This document shows, piece after piece, positions 16,486-25,775 of a DNA stretch of 64,000 nt. Source of the stretch: Campylobacter sp. CNRCH_2014_0184h (GTDB lineage Bacteria > Campylobacterota > Campylobacteria > Campylobacterales > Campylobacteraceae); assembly GCF_025772985.1 (NCBI RefSeq), contig NZ_JAKMTB010000001.1, positions 1-64,000 on the forward strand, read 5' to 3'. The translations under genes and the position numbers were made by a program. The notes beneath the pieces were generated by a model. It was not told the DNA's origin. It did not search any database and was given only the letters and a program-made list of their open reading frames with translations. Numbering within the stretch: the stretch's first letter is position 1; each line of letters starts with the position of its first letter.

Positions 16486-19022
16486 TAAGCAAGACTTTCT
16501 TCTATGATTTTCTTAGCATGATCAAGCGCTTGTTCTATTTTACTTGTATCTTTACCGCCAGCTGTTGCAAAATCATCCCTACCGCCACCGTTTCCACCAA
16601 GCATTTGTGCAATTTCTTTTACCAAAGCACCGGCTTTTAGCGAAGCGTCTTTAACACCTGCTGCTATGATAATCTTACCTTCTTTTTCTTGTAAAAGTAA
16701 AATTACAGCTTTGTTAAATTTGTTTTTAAACTCATCTATCATGGTTTTTATATCGCCACTGTCTATTTTTTGCACACAATATTGAATGCCATTTAATTCT
16801 TTAGAGTTTAATTCTGCTTTGTTTGAATTTTTTAATTCATTTTTTAAACTAGCTATTTCATTTTTTAATTTTGCCACATAGCTTAAAATATCATGAGTTT
16901 TTAACTCTTCTTTGGCTTGGTTTAGTTCTTTTAAATTTTCATTAACATAATCAAGCGCAGCTTTGCTTACCACTGCTTCTATTCTTCTAACTCCAGCACT
17001 AACACCGCTTTCTTTGATGATGTAAAAACTTCCTATTTCAGAGCTATTTTTCACATGAGTGCCACCACAAAGCTCCTTGCTAGCTCCTAAGGTTAAAACT
17101 CTTACTTTTTCTTGATATTTTTCACTAAATAAAGCTATGGCACCACTTTTTTTAGCTTCATCTAAAGCTAAAATTTCAATTTTAGCTTCGTTTGCTTGCA
17201 TGATGTAAGTATTTACCAAAGCTTCTATTTGCTTTAATTCTTCTTTGTTTAGGGCTTTTGGATGAGTAAAATCAAATCTTAATTTATTATGCTCTACCAA
17301 AGAACCTGCTTGACTAATGTGTGAGCCAAGAATTTCTCTTAAAGCATGGTGTAGTAAATGTGTCGCACTATGATGTCTTGCGATTTGTTCTCTTTTTTTA
17401 GTATCTATGCAAACTAACACTTCATCATTTGTTTTAAGATCTTGTTTTAATTTCACTTGACTAAGATTAATATCAAAGAATTTTTGTGTATCTAAAACCT
17501 CATTTTCATTGATAAAACCTATATCAGCGCTTTGCCCTCCACTTGTTGCGTAAAATGGAGTTTTTTCAAGCATTAACCATGCTATATCTCCTGCCTTAGC
17601 TTCGGTTATGATTTTAAAATTCTCATCCAAAATAGCCATGATTTTAGTTTTTTCTTCATAATTTTCATAGCCACTAAAAGTATTTTTGCCAAATTTTTCT
17701 AATAAAACTTTAAAGTCTCCGCTAATTGCTTTATCCCCACTTCCTTTCCAAGAAGCTTTGGCTCTGTCTTTTTGTTCTTGCATAAGCTCATTAAATTTAG
17801 CCTCATCTACACTAAGATTTTTCTCTCTTAACATATCTTGGGTTAAATCAAGTGGAAAACCATAAGTATCATAAAGTTTAAAAGCTACTTCACCACTAAA
17901 AATATCTTTAGTTTTTTTAAGTTCTTCGTTAAAAATTTCTATGCCATTTTCAATAGTGTTTAAAAATCTTTCTTCTTCTAGTTTGATTTGTTCTTTAATA
18001 AATTCTTTTTTTTCATTTAGGTAAGTATAATGTCCACCCATTAACTCGCACACTACATCTACAAGCTCATACATAAAAGCTCTTTTAAGACCTAATAAAT
18101 ATCCATGTCTTAAGGCACGGCGCATAATTCTTCTTAAAACATAACCTCTACCTTCTTTATCAAAGCCAACTCCTTGAGCAAGTAAAAATACACTTGATCT
18201 AATATGATCAGCGATTACTCTATAGCTAGCTCCATTTTCGTAAGTATAAGTTTTGCCACAAAGTTTTGCAATACTCTCAATAATAGGCATAAACAAAGAA
18301 CTATCAAAATTGCTAAATTTTCCTTCTTTTATAGCGCTAACTCTTTCAAGTCCCATACCTGTGTCAATGCTTGGTTTTGGCAATGGAGTAAGTGTGCCAT
18401 CAGCGCTTCTTTCATACTGCATGAAAACGAGGTTCCAAATTTCTAAGAACCTATCTCCATCACCACCCATATAATCTTCACTAGAATTAAAATGCTCAGC
18501 ACCTTGATCATAAAAAATTTCACTACAAGGCCCGCATGGTCCAGTATCGCCCATTTGCCAAAAATTATCTTTATCGCCAAATTTATAAATTCTTTCTTTT
18601 TCTATATGTTTTTGCCAAAGCTCATATGCCTCATCATCGCTTTCATGTACAGTTACATATAATCTTTCTTTAGGTAGTTTTAAAACCTCAGTTACAAATT
18701 CCCAAGCATAAGCAATGGCTTGTTCTTTAAAATAATCTCCAAAACTAAAATTCCCAAGCATTTCAAAAAAAGTGTGATGTCTTGCTGTGTAGCCTACATT
18801 GTCTAAGTCATTATGTTTTCCACCGGCTCTTATACAAGTTTGACAGCTTGTTTTACGCGGAGGATTAGGGCGTGGTACTTCTCCAGTAAATATACTTTTA
18901 AAAGGCACCATACCTGCATTAGTAAAAAGTAAAGTCGCATCATCAGGAACTAAAGGGCTTGAAGGAGTGATTTCGTGTCCTTTTGACTTAAAAAATTCTA
19001 AATATTCTTTTCTTATATCCAT
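16485..19022 (-). CDS. alaS: Alanyl-tRNA synthetase
   Basis: 845 aa, full length. The class II catalytic core starts [18 protein letters not shown]. The editing domain carries [13 protein letters not shown] and CGGTHV, the zinc and editing site, followed by a coiled-coil region and the C-Ala glycine-rich end ([15 protein letters not shown]). It charges tRNA-Ala and clears mischarged Ser/Gly. It is the first gene of a three-gene run with maf and pbpA, divergent from the aminotransferase gene. Confidence 0.96.
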   Translation of the reverse strand: MDIRKEYLEFFKSKGHEITPSSPLVPDDATLLFTNAGMVPFKSIFTGEVPRPNPPRKTSCQTCIRAGGKHNDLDNVGYTARHHTFFEMLGNFSFGDYFKEQAIAYAWEFVTEVLKLPKERLYVTVHESDDEAYELWQKHIEKERIYKFGDKDNFWQMGDTGPCGPCSEIFYDQGAEHFNSSEDYMGGDGDRFLEIWNLVFMQYERSADGTLTPLPKPSIDTGMGLERVSAIKEGKFSNFDSSLFMPIIESIAKLCGKTYTYENGASYRVIADHIRSSVFLLAQGVGFDKEGRGYVLRRIMRRALRHGYLLGLKRAFMYELVDVVCELMGGHYTYLNEKKEFIKEQIKLEEERFLNTIENGIEIFNEELKKTKDIFSGEVAFKLYDTYGFPLDLTQDMLREKNLSVDEAKFNELMQEQKDRAKASWKGSGDKAISGDFKVLLEKFGKNTFSGYENYEEKTKIMAILDENFKIITEAKAGDIAWLMLEKTPFYATSGGQSADIGFINENEVLDTQKFFDINLSQVKLKQDLKTNDEVLVCIDTKKREQIARHHSATHLLHHALREILGSHISQAGSLVEHNKLRFDFTHPKALNKEELKQIEALVNTYIMQANEAKIEILALDEAKKSGAIALFSEKYQEKVRVLTLGASKELCGGTHVKNSSEIGSFYIIKESGVSAGVRRIEAVVSKAALDYVNENLKELNQAKEELKTHDILSYVAKLKNEIASLKNELKNSNKAELNSKELNGIQYCVQKIDSGDIKTMIDEFKNKFNKAVILLLQEKEGKIIIAAGVKDASLKAGALVKEIAQMLGGNGGGRDDFATAGGKDTSKIEQALDHAKKIIEESLA

Positions 19023-19089
19023 AGATTTTCCTAGCTAGTTTTTTGCTTAAAATAATACCAAAAATACTTTAAATTAAGTAAAACTATCT

Positions 19090-19095
19090 TATAAT
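19090..19095 (+). promoter_or_regulatory. Predicted -10 element for the DegT-hemH run
   Basis: TATAAT, 30 nt before the ATG at 19125, in the 102-bp divergent gap with alaS. Confidence 0.55.
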
Positions 19096-19124
19096 CACGA
19101 TTTTAAATTTACTAAGGTAATACA

Positions 19125-20207
19125 ATGAAAATTCCTTTTATAGACTTAAATGCTCAATATAATGCTTATAAAAATGAAATCGATGAGGCTATTAGTGAAG
19201 TTTTACAAAGCACTTCTTTCATAGGTGGTGCAAAATTAGAAGAATTTGAAAGCAATTTAGCTAAATATGTAGGTATTAAACACGCAATAGGTTGTTCAAG
19301 TGGCACAAGTGCGTTATTTTTAGCCTTGATGGCTTTGGGTGTGGGTAGAGATGATGAGGTAATAGTGCCAAGTTTTACCTTTATAGCTACAGCTGAAATG
19401 GTTGCTCTAATCGGCGCTAAACCTGTTTTTGTAGATATTGATTTTAAAGATTATAATCTTAGTTTAGAAAAAGTTCAAAGTGCTATCACGCCTAAAACTA
19501 AAGCTGTAATTGCTGTGAGTATTTTTGGGCTTATGCCTGATATGTTTGCTCTAAAAGAGCTTTGTAAAAGTCAAAATATTGCTTTGATAGAAGATAGCGC
19601 GCAAAGTTTTGGAGCTAGTCAAAAGGGCATAAAATCATGTGCTATAGCTGATATATCTTGCACAAGCTTTTTCCCGTCTAAGCCTTTAGGTGCTTATGGA
19701 GATGGCGGGGCGATTTTTACCCAAGATGATGAATTAGCGCAAAAAATAAAAATTTATTTAAATCATGGACAAGTGCAAAGATATAAGCATAAATACATCG
19801 GTATTAATGGAAGGCTTGATACCATCCAAGCATCTATTTTAAATGTGAAATTAAAATACTTAGATGAAGAGATTAAAAAAAGAGAAGCAATAGCAAAAAT
19901 TTATGATGAAAATTTAAAAAATTGTATTTTACCGCCAAGAAAAGATGATTTTGTGAGTGCCTGGGCTCAATATAGCGTGCGTGTGAAGAATAGAGAAAAT
20001 TTCATGCAAAAATTACAAGAGCAAGGCATACCTACTGCGGTGCATTATCCTTTAGGGCTTCATTTACAAGAAGCTTTTGATTATCTTGCTTATAAAAAAG
20101 GCGATTTACCAAATACAGAACTTTTAAGTGATGAAATTTTATCCTTACCTATGAGTGCATTTTTAAAAGAAGAACACCAAGCTAGAGTGATAGAGGCTTT
20201 TAAATGA
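19125..20207 (+). CDS. DegT/DnrJ/EryC1-type PLP aminotransferase
   Basis: 360 aa. The fold-type I sugar aminotransferase pattern is present: FIDLNAQYNAYKNEIDEAI start, GCSSGTSALFLAL, EDSAQSFGA, and the PLP lysine K186 in SFFPSKPLGAYGDGG. Such enzymes aminate keto-sugar nucleotides for surface polysaccharides. The next gene is a Gfo/Idh oxidoreductase (4-nt overlap), a combination common in making amino- or diacetamido-sugars, but no glycosyltransferase or acetyltransferase is adjacent, so the product is not known. Confidence 0.88.
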   Translation: MKIPFIDLNAQYNAYKNEIDEAISEVLQSTSFIGGAKLEEFESNLAKYVGIKHAIGCSSGTSALFLALMALGVGRDDEVIVPSFTFIATAEMVALIGAKPVFVDIDFKDYNLSLEKVQSAITPKTKAVIAVSIFGLMPDMFALKELCKSQNIALIEDSAQSFGASQKGIKSCAIADISCTSFFPSKPLGAYGDGGAIFTQDDELAQKIKIYLNHGQVQRYKHKYIGINGRLDTIQASILNVKLKYLDEEIKKREAIAKIYDENLKNCILPPRKDDFVSAWAQYSVRVKNRENFMQKLQEQGIPTAVHYPLGLHLQEAFDYLAYKKGDLPNTELLSDEILSLPMSAFLKEEHQARVIEAFK

Positions 20208-21061
20208 AAATAGGGCTTATAGGCCTTGGTAAAATGGGTAAAAACCATTTAAGAGAACTCGAGCGTAATTTAAAAGTAAAAGAAATTCATCTTTATGATC
20301 CTTTCTGTAAAGATAAATTTAAACACTTTTTTCATAAAAATTTTGATGATTTTTTAGCACAAAATCTTGATGGTGCTATCATTGCTACGCCTACCCATAC
20401 GCATTTAGATATAGCTTTAAAAGTTTTTCCTAAAATAAAAAATGTTTTGATAGAAAAGCCTTTGGCATTAAATGTTGATGAAATTTTAATCTTAGAACAA
20501 AAAGCTAGAGAAAATAAAGTCAGGGTAGGGGTGGGCTTTTGCGAGAGATTTAACCCTGCTATTTTAACTTTAAAAGAAAAACTTTTAGAAGATGAGATTA
20601 TAAGTATTAACATACAAAGAATTTCTCCTTATCCACAAAGAATAAACGATGTAGGTGTTTTAAGTGATCTTAGTGTGCATGATATTGACTTAGTTAGATT
20701 TTTAAGTCAAGAGCAAATTTTAAAAGCAAATATTTATAAAAGTTTCCATCATGATAAATTTGAAGATGAGGTAATGATAAGCTTAAAATTAGAAAATATC
20801 TTAGCAAGTATTCATGATAGCTGGAATGGACAATGCATTATAAGAAAAATCACACTTTTAGGTAAAAAACATACTTATGAGCTTGATCTTAAAAATTTTA
20901 AACTTTTTATCAATATGCAAAAAATTCCAAATTTATATGAAAATTCTCCTTTATATGCTGAGCATGAAGACTTTTTTGAGCTTTTGCAAAATGGGGTTTG
21001 TAAAAATTTAGCTAGCATTGAAGATGCTTTGAGAGTGCAAGAAATTTTAGAAGGTGTTTGA
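20204..21061 (+). CDS. Gfo/Idh/MocA-family NAD(P)-dependent oxidoreductase
   Basis: 285 aa. The Rossmann start MKIGLIGLGKMGKNH is followed by IIATPTHTHLDIA and the EKPLA motif, typical of the family. The C-terminal dehydratase/oxidoreductase domain includes DLSVHDIDLVRFL. It overlaps the DegT aminotransferase by 4 nt, so they probably act on the same sugar substrate. The substrate cannot be identified from sequence alone. Confidence 0.87.
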   Translation: MKIGLIGLGKMGKNHLRELERNLKVKEIHLYDPFCKDKFKHFFHKNFDDFLAQNLDGAIIATPTHTHLDIALKVFPKIKNVLIEKPLALNVDEILILEQKARENKVRVGVGFCERFNPAILTLKEKLLEDEIISINIQRISPYPQRINDVGVLSDLSVHDIDLVRFLSQEQILKANIYKSFHHDKFEDEVMISLKLENILASIHDSWNGQCIIRKITLLGKKHTYELDLKNFKLFINMQKIPNLYENSPLYAEHEDFFELLQNGVCKNLASIEDALRVQEILEGV

Positions 21062-21063
21062 TA

Positions 21064-21966
21064 GTGAAATATGTGTTTTTTTTAAATATGGGCGGGGTTA
21101 ATAAACTTGAAGAATGTGAAGTTTTTTTAAAAAATATGTTTAATGATCCTTATATTTTAGGGATAAAAAATGTTTTTTTAAGAAAATTTGTAGCCTTTAT
21201 GATAAGAAAATCAAGACTAAAAGCTATGAAGCAAAACTATGAAAAAATGGGTGGGAAGTCCCCGCTTACTCAAATCACACAAAGTTTATGTGATAAATTA
21301 AATTCCAAAACTAGAGAATATAGCTTTGATTTTATCAGTCTATATGTACCACCCTTTGCAAATGAGGTTTTTTCAAAATATGATTTTCAAAAAAATGATG
21401 AAATCATTTTATTTCCTTTATATCCTCATCATTCTAAAACCACTGTAACTAGTTCTTTAGAAGTGGTGCAAAATGAGCTAAGAAGTATCCAAAATCAAGC
21501 TAATGTAAAAATCATTGATGTTTTTTATAAAGATGAACTTTATAATGAAATGATTATAAAGCATATTTTAGAAAAAAAGAAAGAATGTGATTACAAAACT
21601 TTGATTTTTTCTGCGCATTCTTTACCGCTTTCAGTGATTAAAAAAGGCGATTTGTATGAAAAACATGTGCAAGAGCATGTGGGTATCTTAAAAGAAAAGC
21701 TTAAAAATGAATTTGAACAAATCATTTTATCATATCAATCAAAACTAGGTCCAGTAAAATGGCTTGAACCTAATACAAGTGATATTTTAGAAAATTTAGA
21801 TCAAAAAGCTTTGATTTATCCTATATCTTTTTGTATAGATTGTTCTGAAACGATTTTTGAACTTGGAGTTGAGTATAGACACTTAGCAAAAAGTGATTAT
21901 GAGCTTATTGCTTGCCCTAATGATAGTGATGAGTTTATAGAGTTTATTTTAAATTGTTTAGTTTAG
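21064..21966 (+). CDS. hemH: Ferrochelatase
   Basis: Inserts Fe2+ into protoporphyrin (or coproporphyrin) in the last stage of haem synthesis. About 300 aa. FLNMGG at the N terminus, IFSAHSLP with the metal-ligand histidine, YQSKLGPVKWLEP and the SFCIDCSETIFELGVEY block are all characteristic. The GTG at 21064 is chosen because it gives MKYVFFLN, matching the C. jejuni protein; a TTG two codons earlier is possible. It follows the oxidoreductase gene directly. Confidence 0.93.
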   Translation: MKYVFFLNMGGVNKLEECEVFLKNMFNDPYILGIKNVFLRKFVAFMIRKSRLKAMKQNYEKMGGKSPLTQITQSLCDKLNSKTREYSFDFISLYVPPFANEVFSKYDFQKNDEIILFPLYPHHSKTTVTSSLEVVQNELRSIQNQANVKIIDVFYKDELYNEMIIKHILEKKKECDYKTLIFSAHSLPLSVIKKGDLYEKHVQEHVGILKEKLKNEFEQIILSYQSKLGPVKWLEPNTSDILENLDQKALIYPISFCIDCSETIFELGVEYRHLAKSDYELIACPNDSDEFIEFILNCLV

Positions 21967-21989
21967 AGTCAAATAAAACTCTAAATTTT
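21962..21989 (+). terminator. Terminator after hemH
   Basis: The stem tttagagt / actctaaa has an 8-nt loop and is followed by TTTT. It overlaps the hemH stop and lies between the convergent hemH and pbp2 genes. Confidence 0.7.
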
Positions 21990-21993
21990 AAAG

Positions 21994-23805
21994 TTAGTTT
22001 GGATTAGTTTTTATCGTTTTGTTCTCTATAGGCTTTAAATAACTTTCTTTTATCATAAGATTTACTGTATCTTTAAACATAGGTAAAGCACTTTGTGCAG
22101 CATAATAACTATAAGCCTTGGTAGGATTTCTCACCAAAACCCCTATGGTATAATTGTTTTTCTCATCATTTGCAAAGCCAAAAAATGAAGCATTGTAGCG
22201 ATTTGAAGTATAGCCTTTTCTCTCAGCAATCCTAGCTGTACCTGTTTTACCACCTATGATAATGCCTTGAGTTTGTGCTTTTTTACCTGTTCCTTTTTCT
22301 ATAACATTGATTAAAATTTGTTGCATTTCTTTGGCAGCTTTACTTGAGAGAATTTTTTCTTTTTTAACTTCATCATCAAGTTTTATTAAGCGTCCATCTT
22401 GATAAATTTTATTTGCAATTTGTGGTGTGATATAAATTCCATCATTATTAAATACATTATAAGCAGCTAGAAGTTGCATAAAAGTTGTTTTTAAACCATA
22501 ACCATAGCTTAATACAGATTTTTCTACTTCTCTTAATCTTTTTGGATTTGGTATTTCTCCTTTTTGTTCATAAGGAAGATCAATACCACTTCTTTCTCCA
22601 AAACGAAAAATTCTAAGCCCTGAGATGATTTCAAGATTGCTTAATCTTTGGGCGATTTTAATCATACCGACGTTTGAAGAGTAGGTGATAACTTCTTCCA
22701 TGCTCATTTTATCTTTTTTATGGTCATCGCGTATAGTAAAACGACCAAGCTTGTATTGACCACCTTGGGTGTTGATGATTTCATTGACTTTGATTTTATC
22801 AAGCATTAATGCGGTGGTAAATATAAAAGGCTTTATAACAGAACCTGCTTCATAGCCATATTCTATCGCACTTGCATTAAGCACAGATAGATCTTTTCCA
22901 CGATTTTGCGGATCATATCTTCTTGAGCTAGCAAGGGCTAAAATTTTCCCACTTTTACTTTCCATAATTGCAACTATAATTTCATTAGCTTTTAGATCTT
23001 CATTTCTTTTATCAATAGCCTTTTCTAAGCCTTTTTGGAGTTTTAGTGAAATATTTAAGTATAAATTACATCCATCTATTTTACGCTTTTCATAAGAGTG
23101 TAAATTTAGGATAATATTGCCACCTATATCTCTTAAACCTTGGATTTTTGCATTTTGTAAAGGGCTTAAGCATTCATTGTAGTATTTTTCTAAACCTTTT
23201 ATGCCGACATTTTTAAAAATTTCGCTTTTTTCATCCATATAAGTTCTTGTGTAGCCTATGATAGGAGTAAGTGAGTCTTTTGGCATATACACGCGATCTT
23301 CTTTGTGTTCTATGATATCAAGTCCTCTTGTTTCAACTCTGCCATTGTTATTTGTAAAAGACTTAAAAAAGCCTTGAGTATAAAGCTTTTTAGCTAATTC
23401 TTTTAAATAACTTGCATCTTTTGAATTAATATCTTGGAGTAAAATAAAATTATAACTTCTTCTTTTTTTTGCAAGCATTCTTTTTTTGATATCTTGCATT
23501 TGCTCATCGCTTGCACCACTATAAATTTGAAAAAGCGTTAAGAATAATTCTTTTTTATCAGGATTTAAACTTCTTAGATCAATCTCTGCTCTATAAATTT
23601 GCCTACTTGAAGTTACTGTAAAATTATCACTTGTGATGATATTACCTCTAAGAGCGGAAAAATATTGTTCTTTTTGGGTATTTGGTATATGGCGTTTTGA
23701 GGTTAGAAAAAAAGTAGAAAGTAAAAACAAGGCCATAAAAAACAGAGCCATACAAAAAGCAAAAGCTACCTTTGAAACTCTATTTCTAATGGTGTTTGAA
23801 AGCAT
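21994..23805 (-). CDS. Class B penicillin-binding protein (FtsI/PBP2-type transpeptidase)
   Basis: 603 aa monofunctional transpeptidase. A single N-terminal membrane anchor precedes a dimerisation domain and the catalytic domain with SVIK (AGSVIKPFIF), SSN (TYSSNVGM) and KTGTA. It crosslinks peptidoglycan, either in septation (FtsI) or elongation (PBP2). It lies 3 nt after fliE in a flagellar run (flgB-flgC-fliE), the same arrangement as C. jejuni pbpB. If not served by an internal promoter, it would share the sigma54 promoter of flgB. Confidence 0.9.
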   Translation of the reverse strand: MLSNTIRNRVSKVAFAFCMALFFMALFLLSTFFLTSKRHIPNTQKEQYFSALRGNIITSDNFTVTSSRQIYRAEIDLRSLNPDKKELFLTLFQIYSGASDEQMQDIKKRMLAKKRRSYNFILLQDINSKDASYLKELAKKLYTQGFFKSFTNNNGRVETRGLDIIEHKEDRVYMPKDSLTPIIGYTRTYMDEKSEIFKNVGIKGLEKYYNECLSPLQNAKIQGLRDIGGNIILNLHSYEKRKIDGCNLYLNISLKLQKGLEKAIDKRNEDLKANEIIVAIMESKSGKILALASSRRYDPQNRGKDLSVLNASAIEYGYEAGSVIKPFIFTTALMLDKIKVNEIINTQGGQYKLGRFTIRDDHKKDKMSMEEVITYSSNVGMIKIAQRLSNLEIISGLRIFRFGERSGIDLPYEQKGEIPNPKRLREVEKSVLSYGYGLKTTFMQLLAAYNVFNNDGIYITPQIANKIYQDGRLIKLDDEVKKEKILSSKAAKEMQQILINVIEKGTGKKAQTQGIIIGGKTGTARIAERKGYTSNRYNASFFGFANDEKNNYTIGVLVRNPTKAYSYYAAQSALPMFKDTVNLMIKESYLKPIENKTIKTNPN

Positions 23806-23808
23806 ATA

Positions 23809-24102
23809 TTAAATTTGAGTTCTTGAAATTTCTTTATATGCGTTTATAGCCTTATTTCTAACTTCAAGCATAAATTTCATACTTGATTCAGCTTTGCTAA
23901 TAGCAATTGCTGCTTGGTGTAAGTCTTTTACTTCGCCTGTTGCGATGTCTACCATAGCAGCTTCAGCTGTTTCTTGAGTTTTATTAAGGTTGTTTATAGA
24001 ATTTTTTAATAAGCTTGAAAATTCATCACCTATGTTATTTGTGTTGTTATTATTTTTATTGTTAACATTGTTAAATTGATTTATACCATTAATAGTGTTC
24101 AT
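23809..24102 (-). CDS. fliE: Flagellar hook-basal body protein FliE
   Basis: 97 aa. It has an asparagine-rich N terminus (NNVNNKNNNNTNN) and the conserved FliE C-terminal half, with TAEAAMVDIATGEVKDLHQA and SKAESSMKFMLEVRNKAI. FliE joins the MS ring to the rod. It is the third gene of the flgB-flgC-fliE run, 3 nt from flgC. Confidence 0.93.
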   Translation of the reverse strand: MNTINGINQFNNVNNKNNNNTNNIGDEFSSLLKNSINNLNKTQETAEAAMVDIATGEVKDLHQAAIAISKAESSMKFMLEVRNKAINAYKEISRTQI

Positions 24103-24105
24103 TTA

Positions 24106-24600
24106 TTAACCTCTTAGTAAATCTATCGCACTTTGTGCTATAGTTTTAGTGCTTGTAAAAGCGCTTACATTTGCTTGGTAAGCTCTTGTTGCTTCTATTA
24201 AATCGGCCATTTCAATGACAGGGTTTATATTTGGAAAAGCAACATAACCTTGTTCATTTGCATCTGGATGAGATGGATCAAATTTCATACGAAAATCTTT
24301 ATCATCTCTTACAACTTTATCAACTACTACGCTCATTATAGCAGGTTTTGCATCTTTTTGTGAAGCAGGATCGTTTAAAGGATTTTCATATTCTAAAAAA
24401 TTATTATCTTTAGCGATTTGTTTATTTAGTAATTCATTAAAATCAGTTGCTTTAAAAATCACTTCTCTTCTTCTATATGGACCACCTTCTGCTGTTCTAG
24501 TAGTATTAGCATTAGCTATATTTGAGCTAATTACATTCATTCTAAAGCGTTGAGCACTAAGTCCATATCCACTAATATCAAAATCACTTAAATAAGCCAT
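24106..24600 (-). CDS. flgC: Flagellar basal-body rod protein FlgC
   Basis: 164 aa. The N-terminal rod/hook motif (FDISGYGLSAQRFRMNVISS, then NIANANTTRT) and the C-terminal motif (NPVIEMADLIEATRAYQANV) are both present. It forms the proximal rod with FlgB and FlgF and is exported by the flagellar type III system. It lies 10 nt after flgB. Confidence 0.95.
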   Translation of the reverse strand: MAYLSDFDISGYGLSAQRFRMNVISSNIANANTTRTAEGGPYRRREVIFKATDFNELLNKQIAKDNNFLEYENPLNDPASQKDAKPAIMSVVVDKVVRDDKDFRMKFDPSHPDANEQGYVAFPNINPVIEMADLIEATRAYQANVSAFTSTKTIAQSAIDLLRG

Positions 24601-24610
24601 TATTTTTCTC

Positions 24611-25042
24611 CTAGCCTAATTTAGAGCTTGTTTCTATGATGGTTGAAAAAATATTACTTTGTCTTCTTAAAACACCATCTAAAGCAGTAATCATCATAGT
24701 ATTTTTACTCATTTCGGTAGTTTCTACATCAAGATCTACTGTATTTGCATCATTTCTTGCCAAATGTCCATCTCTTAAATAAATGGTTGATTTATTAGGA
24801 TCTGGAAATTTCCAAGGTTTTTGATGATTTGCATTCGTACTTGCTAATTCAAGCTCTTTGGTATCTTTCTTTTTAAAAATTTCATTTGCTCTATTAACTA
24901 AAGCAGTTTCAAATTCTATATCTCTTGCTTTATAAAAAGGAGTATCAACATTTGCAAGGTTGGAATTAATCATTTGACTTCTTAGGTTTCTTCCTGCTAA
25001 AGCATCAACAATAAGTTCTTTTGATTTAAAAGGGCTTATCAT
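24611..25042 (-). CDS. flgB: Flagellar basal-body rod protein FlgB
   Basis: 143 aa. It carries NLRSQMINSNLANVDTPFYK, the rod-protein N-terminal signature, and a C-terminal VETTEMSKNTMMITAL helix. It is a proximal rod component and the first gene of the flagellar run. AAGGAAAAA precedes its ATG. A good sigma54 promoter lies about 35-50 nt upstream. Confidence 0.95.
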   Translation of the reverse strand: MISPFKSKELIVDALAGRNLRSQMINSNLANVDTPFYKARDIEFETALVNRANEIFKKKDTKELELASTNANHQKPWKFPDPNKSTIYLRDGHLARNDANTVDLDVETTEMSKNTMMITALDGVLRRQSNIFSTIIETSSKLG

Positions 25043-25074
25043 AATTTTTCCTTAAAATAAAGCTTTTATAGACT

Positions 25075-25096
25075 AAAAGCAAAAATCATTCCAAAA
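25075..25096 (-). promoter_or_regulatory. Sigma54 (RpoN) promoter of flgB-flgC-fliE
   Basis: On the minus strand this reads TTTGGAATGATTTTTGCTTT, with the GG and GC dinucleotides exactly 10 nt apart (25092-25079). That spacing and the TTTGCTT block match the Campylobacter sigma54 consensus used by rod and hook genes. Transcription would begin about 12 nt downstream, leaving a ~25-nt leader before flgB. Confidence 0.85.
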
Positions 25097-25133
25097 TATT
25101 TATGCAATTTTGTTTATCTATAAGTATATCTTT

Positions 25134-25775
25134 TTATAGTAAATTTTTGAAATTTTTAAAGCCACTTTCAAGTGAAACTTTTTTTTCTAGTGTTTTTAAA
25201 AAATCTTTTTTTGTCATTTCTTTAGCGCCCATAAATTTTAAATGCTCATTAGGCACTTGACAATCTATTAAAAAATCATATGGTTTTAAAAGCTCACAAA
25301 GTCTTATTAGAGCTACTTTTGAAGCATCTTTTTTAAGGCTTATCATGCTTTCGCCAAAAAATATTTTGCCTATGATAAGTCCATATAAACCACCGATTAA
25401 AACATCATTTTCATAAACTTCAACACTATGAGCTAAATTTTGCTCAAAAAGCTTTGTATAAACTTGTATAAATTCTTGACTTATCCAAGTTTTTTTTCTT
25501 TTTGCGCAATGACTTATAAGCGAGTTAAAATCAAAATCAAGTCTTATTTCATAAGTTTTTAAAGCTTTTTTTATGCTTTTTTGTATACGCACTTCATCAG
25601 GTAAAAGCACCATTCTAGGAGAAGGGCACCACCAAGTAACAGGATTGCTAGTCCATGGAAAAAGCCCTAAGCTATAAGCATGAGGTATAAAATCTACCTC
25701 TAGCTTTTCGCTAATAAAAACAGGCGCATCATCAGGGCTTTTTAAAAGTTTAGAATACAAATTCGATTTTTTCAT
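25134..25775 (-). CDS. aat: Leucyl/phenylalanyl-tRNA--protein transferase
   Basis: 213 aa. It transfers Leu or Phe from tRNA onto the N termini of proteins starting with Lys or Arg, making primary N-degrons recognised by ClpS. Family motifs are present: HAYSLGLFPW, WWCPSPRMVLLP, ESMISLKKDASK and LIDCQVPNEHL. It overlaps clpA by 26 nt, placing degron maker, adaptor (ClpS) and unfoldase (ClpA) in one transcript. Confidence 0.93.
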   Translation of the reverse strand: MKKSNLYSKLLKSPDDAPVFISEKLEVDFIPHAYSLGLFPWTSNPVTWWCPSPRMVLLPDEVRIQKSIKKALKTYEIRLDFDFNSLISHCAKRKKTWISQEFIQVYTKLFEQNLAHSVEVYENDVLIGGLYGLIIGKIFFGESMISLKKDASKVALIRLCELLKPYDFLIDCQVPNEHLKFMGAKEMTKKDFLKTLEKKVSLESGFKNFKNLL

